Positions 54,279-61,721 of a stretch of 64,000 nucleotides of DNA are shown one piece after another. Both the position numbers and the translations under genes were made by a program. Position 1 is the first letter of the stretch. Each line of letters starts with the position of its first letter. The DNA comes from DASYPP01 sp036006525 (GTDB lineage: Bacteria; Gemmatimonadota; Gemmatimonadetes; Gemmatimonadales; GWC2-71-9). The notes beneath the pieces are model-generated. The model was not told the origin of the DNA, ran no database searches, and saw only the letters and a list, made by a program, of their open reading frames with translations. Location: positions 1 to 64,000 of the forward strand of contig DASYPP010000024.1 of NCBI GenBank assembly GCA_036006525.1, given 5' to 3'.

Positions 54279-55825
54279 TTGCGGAGCGCCTTTTCAGCGG
54301 CCTCGCGCACTTCGGCGTCCTTGTCGTTGAGCAGGTCCTTGATCGTGGCCAGGGTCGCGGGCGTGTTCGCCAGGCGCAGGCCATCGATGGCGTCCACCCG
54401 CCCGGTCGTGTGCTTCTTCCGGAACAGTCCCCGGGGCGGCTGCGCGGTGCGAACCAGCGCGTCGATCGCCTCCCGGGTCCCCACCCGCCCCAGCGCCTTC
54501 AGCATTTCCCGCTGCACTTCCGGATGGGTTTCCGATTCCAGCGCCTTCAGCAACACCGGCACCAGGTTGCGGAACTTCGCGCCCTCGATGCCGGCGGCCG
54601 CCTGGGCCCGCACCTGGGGGCTGGTGTCCGCCAGGGCGCGCTGCATGGGTTCGACCGCGCCGGCTGAACCGATCCGGCCCAGCGCGGTTACCACGGCCCG
54701 GCGCACCCGCTCGTCGGAATGGGCCAGCCGCCGGGCCAGCTCGGGCACCGCCGCCTCGAGCTTCATCTCACCGCACAGTTCGGCGACGTTCCGCACCACG
54801 AACCACTCGTGGTGCCCCAGCATGTGAACCAGGATGTCGGTCCCCTCGGTCATCTGCGAGATGGCGTTGAAATATCCCCGCCGCTGGCCCACGTCTTCGG
54901 CCGAGATCAGCTGGTTGATCAGCATTTCAGTGGCATCGGAGCCGAAGCGCCGCAGCACGGCGATCGCATCCGCCCTCCGGTCGCCGGCAGTTACCATGCG
55001 TCCGATCTGCTCCAAGGCCGAACGGGAGACCAGCCGCCGGAGCGCGATATGATAGAGCCGCCGGTGGGACTCATCCTTGACCTGGGCTTCCAGCCGGGTC
55101 AGGGTCGAGGCGGTCCGCAGCAGGTCGTTCCAGTCCTGCTTCTGACCGGCGATCTCCCCGAAGGCGACGACCTCGTTCAGAAGATCGCCCGACTTGGTCG
55201 ACCCGGGATCCTGTTCCAGGACCAGCAGCAGCTCATCCAGCCGGCCGATGGTGCGGTTCTCCATAGTGACGAAGTGGAGCAGTCCCACCGACTCCTCGTT
55301 GGCCGCGTCGGGACCCAGGGCCGTGATGTCGCCTGAGTCTTTGACGGTGGGGCCTGGAACGGTCCGGGCAGCCGGCGGCGAAGCGGGCTGACCTGCCATC
55401 GCGGGGGCCATGGGATGGGCGGACGTGCCCCGCACCGGCGGCGCAATCTCCGCGCCCTGGATACCGGCGGCTGTGAGATGATCGGCCATGGATTGAAGCC
55501 GGGACCAGGTACCGATGGGCGCCGCGAGGGCGCGAATCACGGCGAGCAGTTGCGGAGGGGAAAGTCCAGCCGGAAGGGTGAGTTCACCGACGCCGTGCGC
55601 CAGTATCTGGCGGCGCAGCGCTTCGCCCCCGGTGACGTCGGCGCCGATGGCCTGGCCGTCCACCAGGAAACGCCCATCGGTCGCGACCAGCTTGAGGGGC
55701 TGGTCCGACACGCGCACCAGAAGCGCCCGGAAAGCGGTCTTCTGGGCTTCCTTATCTCCGGGGCGGTCCCGAAGCAGGAAGATGACGCGGGATAGGCACT
55801 CGGCGACTTCGGAAGATCTTGTCAT
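54272..55825 (-). CDS. HEAT-repeat protein
   Basis: 517 residues. The C-terminal third consists of HEAT repeats (about residues 310-515: VPELARRLAHSDERVRRAVVTALGRIGSAGAVEPM, LADTSPQVRAQAAAGI, DALVRTAQ, LLNDKDAEVREAAEKAL). The N-terminal part (1-120) has an unassigned domain with FLVDGQAIGADVTGGEALRRQILAHGVGEL, followed by a Pro/Ala-rich linker (about 125-185). Probably a protein-interaction scaffold. ATG 55825 is preferred over a TTG at 55885. The stop is in a hairpin arm. Confidence 0.85.
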   Translation of the reverse strand: MTRSSEVAECLSRVIFLLRDRPGDKEAQKTAFRALLVRVSDQPLKLVATDGRFLVDGQAIGADVTGGEALRRQILAHGVGELTLPAGLSPPQLLAVIRALAAPIGTWSRLQSMADHLTAAGIQGAEIAPPVRGTSAHPMAPAMAGQPASPPAARTVPGPTVKDSGDITALGPDAANEESVGLLHFVTMENRTIGRLDELLLVLEQDPGSTKSGDLLNEVVAFGEIAGQKQDWNDLLRTASTLTRLEAQVKDESHRRLYHIALRRLVSRSALEQIGRMVTAGDRRADAIAVLRRFGSDATEMLINQLISAEDVGQRRGYFNAISQMTEGTDILVHMLGHHEWFVVRNVAELCGEMKLEAAVPELARRLAHSDERVRRAVVTALGRIGSAGAVEPMQRALADTSPQVRAQAAAGIEGAKFRNLVPVLLKALESETHPEVQREMLKALGRVGTREAIDALVRTAQPPRGLFRKKHTTGRVDAIDGLRLANTPATLATIKDLLNDKDAEVREAAEKALRKL

Positions 55826-55920
55826 TATGGGGCACCGGAACCAGCAGTGCCGTATGAAGATAAGACTTGTCCAACCCCCGAGCAACGCCGGGGAGCGAGA
55901 CTGATTGGCCGGAGGCCGAG

Positions 55921-55949
55921 TTGACGCGGCTTCGGCCGCTGGTTTTTAT
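55921..55949 (+). promoter_or_regulatory. Promoter of the M28 peptidase gene, possibly leaderless
   Basis: TTGACG (55921-55926), 17-base spacer, TTTTAT (55944-55949; TTTATC with an 18-base spacer). Predicted transcription start is about 55956-55957, at or next to the ATG. Confidence 0.55.
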
Positions 55950-55955
55950 CCCCCC

Positions 55956-57224
55956 ATGCGTGCCTTCTCATCGATGTTTCTGCTTGCACTCTGGACCGCG
56001 CCTCTGGCTGCGCAGAGTACCCCGGAATCCTACACCCTGCTGTCCGACGTGCGGTACCTCGCGTCCGACCAGCTGGGTGGAAGGATTACCGGAAGCCCCG
56101 GCGCCGACAGCGCGGCGGCGTATATCGCCCGCCGTTTTGCGCAAGCGGGACTGCAACCTTCCTCGCAGGGCTGGTTCCAGCCGTTCGAGGTCTCCCGGGA
56201 TGCACCAGCGGTAGCCCAGCTTCGGCTGGGGGCGCTCAATGGCCGCAACGTGATCGGCGTGTTGCCCGGCAAAGACCCGGTGCTGCGCAACGAGATCGTC
56301 ATTGTCGGCGCCCACTACGATCACCTCGGACTGGGCGGGCCGGGCAGCGGGGCGCTGGATCCGGACGTCCGGAGCCAGGTGCACAACGGCGCCGACGACA
56401 ACGCGTCCGGCGCCGCCGCGCTCATCCATATCGCGACCCGGCTCGCGGCCAATCCGCCCGGCCGGACGGTCGTATTCATCGCGTTCAGCGGGGAAGAGCT
56501 GGGCCTGCTCGGATCGGCCTACTACGTAAAGCACCCGCTGTACCCCCTGGCCGGCACCGAGGCGATGGTGAACCTGGACATGGTCGGACGGCTCCGGAAC
56601 AAGCGGCTCATCGTCTACGGGGTCGAGACGGCGAAGGAATTCCCCGCCCTGCTGGATTCGCTCAACTGGTACGCCGGCTTTGATCTCAAGGCGCAGGGCG
56701 ACGGTTACGGCCCCAGCGACCAGCAGTCGTTCTTCATCGCCAAGCGCCCGGTCCTCCACCTGTTCACCGATTTGCACGAGGACTACCACCGGGCCAGCGA
56801 CGACTGGGACAAGATCAACGCCGACGGACTGCTCCGCGTGGCCGACTACACCACCGGTATCGTGCGCGCGCTGGCGAACCGTCCCGGGCCGCTCACCTTT
56901 GTGGACGCCGCGCCGCCCAATCCCCACGCCGGCACGGTCGCCACCCCGGGTTACGGCGCCTACCTCGGCACCATCCCGGACATGACGGACAATCCCGGCG
57001 GGGTCGAGATTTCCGGTGTGCGGCCGGGAAGTCCGGCCGAGAAAGCAGGCTTGACCGCCGGAGACATCATCGTGAAAATCGGAGACACGGACGTCACCAA
57101 CCTCCAGGCCATGACTGACGCGCTGCGCAGCCACGTCGCGGGTGACGTCGTCCAGGTCCAGTACCTGCGCGGCGGCAACCGGTTGAGCTCGACCGTCACC
57201 CTCGGCGTGAGGCCGGCATCATGA
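55956..57224 (+). CDS. Secreted M28 family aminopeptidase with C-terminal PDZ domain
   Basis: 422 residues: signal peptide (SSMFLLALWTAPLAAQ), protease-associated-like N-terminal part, M28 zinc domain and a PDZ domain (about 335-420, VEISGVRPGSPAEKAGLTAGDIIVKIGDTDV). Zinc and catalytic residues: His and Asp in VGAHYDHLG, Asp in GADDNASG, Glu-Glu in FSGEELGLLGS, Asp in NLDMVGRL and His in HEDYHRASDDW. ATG 55956 starts the signal peptide; the earlier frame start at 55905 would precede the promoter. Confidence 0.93.
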   Translation: MRAFSSMFLLALWTAPLAAQSTPESYTLLSDVRYLASDQLGGRITGSPGADSAAAYIARRFAQAGLQPSSQGWFQPFEVSRDAPAVAQLRLGALNGRNVIGVLPGKDPVLRNEIVIVGAHYDHLGLGGPGSGALDPDVRSQVHNGADDNASGAAALIHIATRLAANPPGRTVVFIAFSGEELGLLGSAYYVKHPLYPLAGTEAMVNLDMVGRLRNKRLIVYGVETAKEFPALLDSLNWYAGFDLKAQGDGYGPSDQQSFFIAKRPVLHLFTDLHEDYHRASDDWDKINADGLLRVADYTTGIVRALANRPGPLTFVDAAPPNPHAGTVATPGYGAYLGTIPDMTDNPGGVEISGVRPGSPAEKAGLTAGDIIVKIGDTDVTNLQAMTDALRSHVAGDVVQVQYLRGGNRLSSTVTLGVRPAS

Positions 57225-57679
57225 GCACCGTCCTGGATACCGACCGCATCGTCGCCTCGCTCCGGGGAGCCTTTGCCCGGGAGGAGGGACGCCAGGCATT
57301 GCTCCAGCTGGCCGCGGACCGCATGCAGGCCGCGGGGCCGCCATACACCTCGGTGTACCTCTACATGCTTCATGGTGACGCGCTCGAGCTCGAGGCCCAC
57401 GCCGGCCGGGAAACCGAGCACACCCGGATCGCGGTCGGCCACGGGGTCTGCGGCACCGCCGTCTCGACCGGAAACGACCAGAATATCGGGGACGTCCGCG
57501 CCATCACCAATTACATCGCGTGCAACACTTTCACCCGCTCCGAGCTGGTGGTGCTGATCCGCCGCGGGGCCACCATCCTGGGCCAGATCGACGTGGACAG
57601 CGACGTGCCCAATCCATTCACGCCCGATGAAGAGGCGGCGGTGAAGCGGATCGCCGATGCGCTGGCGGTCCTGCTCTGA
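57221..57679 (+). CDS. GAF domain protein, free methionine-(R)-sulfoxide reductase-like
   Basis: 152-residue GAF fold. Its last part has the fRMsr pattern: RIAVGHGVCGTAVSTGNDQNIGDV, YIACNTFTRSELVVLI, ILGQIDVDSDVPNPFTPDEEAAV. Two of the three fRMsr cysteines are present (in GVCGTA and IACN). fRMsr reduces free methionine sulfoxide using a disulfide relay, so activity with this Cys set is plausible. The ATG overlaps the M28 stop (ATGA). A sensory GAF role is an alternative. Confidence 0.82.
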   Translation: MSTVLDTDRIVASLRGAFAREEGRQALLQLAADRMQAAGPPYTSVYLYMLHGDALELEAHAGRETEHTRIAVGHGVCGTAVSTGNDQNIGDVRAITNYIACNTFTRSELVVLIRRGATILGQIDVDSDVPNPFTPDEEAAVKRIADALAVLL

Positions 57680-58503
57680 TCGTCAACACCACAACCCGCC
57701 AGGTCAACGGCGTCCAGCTGTTCGAGCGGCGCGCCGGAGAAGGGCCCCCGGTGGTGGTACTGCACGGAGGACCGGGCGCCCAGCATGACTACCTCCTGCC
57801 CGGATTCGACAGCCTGGCCGCCGGCCGGACCTTGATCTACTACGACCAGCGCGGCGGTGGCCGTTCCCCGGTGGACCGCAGCGTGCCGGTTGGATGGCGC
57901 GAGCAGGTTGCCGACCTCGAGGCACTGCGCGAAACCTGGGGAATCGACCGACTCCGAATCGCCGGGTATTCCTGGGGCGGGCTCCTCGCCCTGCTCTACG
58001 CGACCGAACATCCGGATCGAGTAGAGCGGTTGGGCCTGGTGTCGGCCGCGCCCATCTGGCGCGAGGCCCGCGCTGATTTCGAAGCGCGATTCGCCGCCCG
58101 GAACCTGTCACCGGAGCTGCAGGAAGAAAGAAGGGTGGTCCGGGAGAGCGGGGTGCGGGAGCAGGACCCTGAAGCTCATCGCAAGCGGGTGTTCGAGCTG
58201 TCGGTGGCGGCGTATTTCTACGACCCGGCGCGGGCCCGGGACCTCACGCCATTCCGGATCACCGGCCGTACCCAGGAAGAGGTCTGGAGCAGCCTGGGCG
58301 ACTTTGACCTTCGCCCGGCACTGAACCGGCTCGAGGTGCCCGCAATCGTGCTGCATGGTGACAGCGACCCGATCCCGGTCTATGCCGCCGAAACCACCGC
58401 GCAGTCGCTGAAGGCGCCCCTGCACGTGCTGGAGCATTGCGGCCATGTTCCCTACGTGGAAGCCCCGGAAGAGTTCACCCGCCTGCTCCGCGAATTCTTG
58501 TAA
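57676..58503 (+). CDS. Alpha/beta hydrolase, proline iminopeptidase-like, probable CTG start
   Basis: Hydrolase of about 275 residues with oxyanion loop LHGGPGAQHDYLLPGF, nucleophile elbow GYSWGGLLAL, Asp in LHGDSDPIP and His in HCGHVPYVEAPEEF. These are the residues of the S33 proline iminopeptidase and lactonase group. The first ATG/GTG/TTG starts are 57748 and 57751, which would remove the first strands (NGVQLFERRAGEGPP). In-frame CTG 57676 overlaps the GAF stop as CTGA and yields a normal N-terminus, so I use it. Substrate unknown. Confidence 0.85.
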   Translation: MIVNTTTRQVNGVQLFERRAGEGPPVVVLHGGPGAQHDYLLPGFDSLAAGRTLIYYDQRGGGRSPVDRSVPVGWREQVADLEALRETWGIDRLRIAGYSWGGLLALLYATEHPDRVERLGLVSAAPIWREARADFEARFAARNLSPELQEERRVVRESGVREQDPEAHRKRVFELSVAAYFYDPARARDLTPFRITGRTQEEVWSSLGDFDLRPALNRLEVPAIVLHGDSDPIPVYAAETTAQSLKAPLHVLEHCGHVPYVEAPEEFTRLLREFL

Positions 58504-58517
58504 TTACCTTTCCTCTG

Positions 58518-59204
58518 ATGACAAACCGTCCCACCCCGTTCGAGGCGGTGTTCGCCGGCCTCGCCGAGGATCGCTTCCCCCAGGTCCAGGCCTCGCTGGC
58601 AGAGTCCGGCGGAGACCCGAGCAACCGGGATGCGTTCCTGCTGGACCGTGAAGTGGTCCAGCTGCTGCGCGACGTGGTGCCGGATGGGGTGGGTGAAGCC
58701 GTGGACCAGCACGTTGCGCTGCTGCACAACTGCTACCTCTTCTGGCACCAGGGCAGCCGGGCGGTGCGATTCTCCCGGGAGCGGGCCGAGGGAATGCTCA
58801 CCGGCGGGGAGCGGCCGGCGCTGGACGAACGGGGTCCCTGGTATCTCCAGCTGCCCGAGCGACTGGTCTGGGCCCAGCTGAGCGAAGGCGATCCGCACGA
58901 ACCGCTGGACGGCGTTTTTGCGTCGCAGATGGGACCCGGCCAGTTCCGCGTGCTTGGCATCTTCGGCTTTCATCCGGAACGCTCCGGCCTGAGCGTGGCG
59001 GAAGTCATCGGCCCCCGGCCCACCGGCGGCCGCCGGGAGGATGGCCAGCCGTTTTTCGCGCCGCTGCTCCAGGGCGGCACCGCCGCCCGGCTCTACTCCA
59101 TCGGCGGGCCCGGCGAGTTGCTCGAGCTGGGCGCGCGCGGAATGACCGCCGCCGCCCCCGCGCTGGCGAGCACCGAGCCGGGCAATCTTCTCGAGCTGGC
59201 ATGA
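58518..59204 (+). CDS. Conserved-looking hypothetical protein
   Basis: 228 residues, no membrane segment or signal peptide. The N-terminal half is helical (FEAVFAGLAEDRFPQVQASLAES, DREVVQLLRDVVPDGVGEAVDQHVALLHNCYLFWHQG). The C-terminal half is beta-rich (GPWYLQLPERLVWAQLSEGDPHEPLDGVFASQ, VLGIFGFHPERSGLSVAEV). No family is recognised. It is coupled to the PolX gene by an ATGA overlap, so it may be linked with DNA repair. ATG 58518 is chosen because the earlier frame lies inside the hydrolase gene. Confidence 0.7.
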   Translation: MTNRPTPFEAVFAGLAEDRFPQVQASLAESGGDPSNRDAFLLDREVVQLLRDVVPDGVGEAVDQHVALLHNCYLFWHQGSRAVRFSRERAEGMLTGGERPALDERGPWYLQLPERLVWAQLSEGDPHEPLDGVFASQMGPGQFRVLGIFGFHPERSGLSVAEVIGPRPTGGRREDGQPFFAPLLQGGTAARLYSIGGPGELLELGARGMTAAAPALASTEPGNLLELA

Positions 59205-60925
59205 TCGACAAGCGCTCGGTGGCGCAGGTTCTGGAGCAGATCGCCGCGTTCATGCAGCTGAAAGGCGAGAATGCGTTCCGGGTTCGCGCCTTCACCAACG
59301 CGGCGCGGGTGGTGAACGGGTTCCCCGAAGAGCTGGACGTGGCGCTGGCAAACGGATCGCTGGCCGCGGCGCGCGGGATCGGCCCGGTGACTCACCAGAT
59401 CGTGGCCGAGCTGATGAAGACTGGCCGGTCCAGCCTGCTGGAAGAGTTGCGGGAGCAGATTCCCCCCGGCCTGGTGGAAATGCTGGAAATCCCCGGCCTG
59501 GGCGTCGCCAAGATCCGCCAGATTCACGAAGTCCTGGGCATCGATTCCATTCCCGACCTGGAAGCCGCCGCCCGGGACGGCCGGCTCTCCAGGCTGCCGC
59601 GTTTCGGTCCCAAGACCGCCGACAACCTGCTCAAGAGTATCGGATTCCTGCGCCAGACCAGCGGGCTCCGGCTGAGTCACCACGCGGCCGATGAGGCGAA
59701 CGGCCGCCGCCTGGCCCTGGAGCGGATCCCCGGCGTGCAGCGGGCGATCGTCGCCGGCGAGGTTCGCCGCCGCTCGGAGGTGGTGCGGGACATCGTCCTG
59801 GTGCTGGTCGCCGAGGTCGCCCCGGAGGAGATTTTCAACCGGTTACGCGAACTGCCCGGGGTCCACGAATTCGCCGGCCAGGACGAGCGGCGGGTGACGC
59901 TGCGCTTTTCCGGCGGTTCCAGCGCCCAGGTCGTGGTGACGACGCCGGTCAACCTGGGTGCCGTGCTGGTCCAGGCGACCGGCAGCGCAGAGCACCTGGG
60001 CCAGCTGGCCCAGCGCGCCAGCAACCGCGGCTTCACCCTGAACGGCGCCGCCCTGTGGAAGGGGAGCGTGTTCGTTCCGACCCCGGAAGAAGCGGCGTTC
60101 TATCGCGCCCTGGGGCTGGACGAGATTCCCCCCGAGCTTCGCGAAGGTCGCGGCGAGATCCAGGCCGCCGAGCATCACCGGATTCCCCGGCTGATCGAAG
60201 CGGGCGATCTCCAGGGATTGCTGCACTGCCACACCAACTATTCCGATGGTTCCTGCACGGTTCGCGAGCTGGCCGTTGCCTGCCGCGAGGCCGGATACAC
60301 TTACGTAGGAATCACCGACCATAGCGAAACGGCGGCTTACGCCGGCGGGCTCACCGCGGACGACGTGATCCGCCAGGGCAACGAGATCGACGAGGTCAAC
60401 GCCAGCATCGAGGGCATCCGGATCCTCAAGGGGATCGAAGCCGATATCCTGGCCGACGGTCAGGTGGACTATTCCGAGAGCATCCTGGCCGGGCTCGATT
60501 TCGTGATCGCCTCGGTCCATAGCCGGCTCAATATGAATGAAGCGGAAATGACCACCCGGATCCTGGCCGCGCTCGACAACCCATACGTTTCCATCCTGGG
60601 CCATCCCACCGGGCGGCTGCTGCTATCCCGCAATCCCTTCCCGGTGGACCTCGATCAGGTCTTCGCCCGCGCGGCCGAGCGCGGGGTAGCGATGGAGATC
60701 AACGCGGACCCTCACCGGCTCGACCTCGACTGGCGCCTGGTCCGGGAAGCCCGCTCCCGAGGCGTCGCCATCACCATCGGCGCCGATGCGCACAGCGTCG
60801 CGACGCTTCGCCACGTGGAAAGCGGGATAGGCATCGCGCGGAAGGCATGGCTCACCCGGGACGACGTGCTGAACACGCTCCCGGTGGATCAGTTCGCCAC
60901 CCGGATGCAGCGGGTGCGGTCGTGA
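59201..60925 (+). CDS. PolX-type protein with apparently inactive polymerase core and intact PHP domain
   Basis: 574 residues in bacterial PolX order: 8-kDa-like region with two helix-hairpin-helix stretches (ARGIGPVTHQIV, IPGLGVAKIRQIHEVLG, LPRFGPKTADNLL), polymerase palm and fingers (about 165-335), and a C-terminal PHP domain (340-574). The palm is altered: the usual GS-x-RR reads GEVRR, the D-x-D pair reads D197-I-V199, and the third Asp aligns with Q243. PHP metal residues are all present (LHCHTNYSDG, GITDHSE, KGIEADIL, ASVHSRL, LGHPTGR, INADPHR, GADAHS). Nuclease or phosphatase function with structural DNA binding is inferred. Confidence 0.88.
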   Translation: MIDKRSVAQVLEQIAAFMQLKGENAFRVRAFTNAARVVNGFPEELDVALANGSLAAARGIGPVTHQIVAELMKTGRSSLLEELREQIPPGLVEMLEIPGLGVAKIRQIHEVLGIDSIPDLEAAARDGRLSRLPRFGPKTADNLLKSIGFLRQTSGLRLSHHAADEANGRRLALERIPGVQRAIVAGEVRRRSEVVRDIVLVLVAEVAPEEIFNRLRELPGVHEFAGQDERRVTLRFSGGSSAQVVVTTPVNLGAVLVQATGSAEHLGQLAQRASNRGFTLNGAALWKGSVFVPTPEEAAFYRALGLDEIPPELREGRGEIQAAEHHRIPRLIEAGDLQGLLHCHTNYSDGSCTVRELAVACREAGYTYVGITDHSETAAYAGGLTADDVIRQGNEIDEVNASIEGIRILKGIEADILADGQVDYSESILAGLDFVIASVHSRLNMNEAEMTTRILAALDNPYVSILGHPTGRLLLSRNPFPVDLDQVFARAAERGVAMEINADPHRLDLDWRLVREARSRGVAITIGADAHSVATLRHVESGIGIARKAWLTRDDVLNTLPVDQFATRMQRVRS

Positions 60926-61614
60926 AAAAGCCGGAGCGGAAACCGCCCAAGGCCCGGACCGGGCGTCGCCGGGCCATGCGGAGCAAGAGCGCGGCGCCGC
61001 CACTCGTCGTGCTGGACCGGCTCAAGGCGCAGTATCCCGGCGCACGCTGCGCATTGGACCACAAGTCCCCTTACCAGCTGATCGTCGCCACCATTCTCTC
61101 GGCGCAATGCACCGACGCCAGGGTGAACCTGGTGACGCCGGAAGTGTTTCGCCGCTACCCCGGCGTCCATGAGCTGGCCCGCGCCAATCCGGTCGAGCTG
61201 GAAGAGATCATCAAGTCCACTGGTTTCTTTCGCAACAAGACGAAGAGCCTGATCGGAATGGCCCAGGCGGTGGTGGGAGACCACGACGGCGAGTTGCCGA
61301 AGACCATGGCGCAGCTGGTGAAGCTCCCCGGGGTCGGACGCAAGACCGCGAACGTGGTGCTGGGGAATGCCTTCGGGATCGACGAAGGAATCGTGGTCGA
61401 CACTCACGTGACCCGACTGAGCCAGCTGCTGGGTTGGACGGTCAACACCGATCCCGAGAAAATCGAGCAGGACCTGATGCGGCTCTTCCCGAAGAAGGAA
61501 TGGACCCTCCTGTCCCACCTGCTGATTTTTCACGGCCGCCAGGTCTGTATCGCCCGCCGGCCGCAACACGAGATTTGCGTCCTGAATGACATCTGCCCGT
61601 CGGCACGGCTGTAG
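60922..61614 (+). CDS. nth: Endonuclease III, with Cys-to-His change in the iron-sulfur motif
   Basis: DNA glycosylase/AP lyase of 230 residues for oxidised pyrimidines. The helix-hairpin-helix with catalytic Lys (LPGVGRKTANVVLGNAFG) and catalytic Asp (VVDTHVTRL) are intact. The C-terminal cluster motif is normally C-x6-C-x2-C-x5-C; here it reads C209, H216, C219, C225. There is a basic N-terminal extension of about 30 residues. GTG 60922 overlaps the PolX stop as GTGA, making the PolX and nth products co-translated repair proteins. Confidence 0.93.
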   Translation: MKKPERKPPKARTGRRRAMRSKSAAPPLVVLDRLKAQYPGARCALDHKSPYQLIVATILSAQCTDARVNLVTPEVFRRYPGVHELARANPVELEEIIKSTGFFRNKTKSLIGMAQAVVGDHDGELPKTMAQLVKLPGVGRKTANVVLGNAFGIDEGIVVDTHVTRLSQLLGWTVNTDPEKIEQDLMRLFPKKEWTLLSHLLIFHGRQVCIARRPQHEICVLNDICPSARL

Positions 61615-61655
61615 CCGTCTTGGCAGTGTCCCGTTGGCCTTGTGACCGGCTGCCG

Positions 61656-61681
61656 TTTTCAACTCAGAGCCTCAGAGGCTG
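61656..61681. repeat. Single arm of the CTCAGAGA dispersed repeat
   Basis: Contains CCGTTTTCAACTCAGAGCCT, the same boundary and unit as at 33288-33424 and 63832-63947, but only one copy of the arm; a short internal AGCCTC/GAGGCT palindrome is present. It is upstream of the DUF255 gene. Confidence 0.85.
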
Positions 61682-61721
61682 CCACGAGCCGCAACGATCC
61701 ACTTTGCTAGATTCCCTTCCC

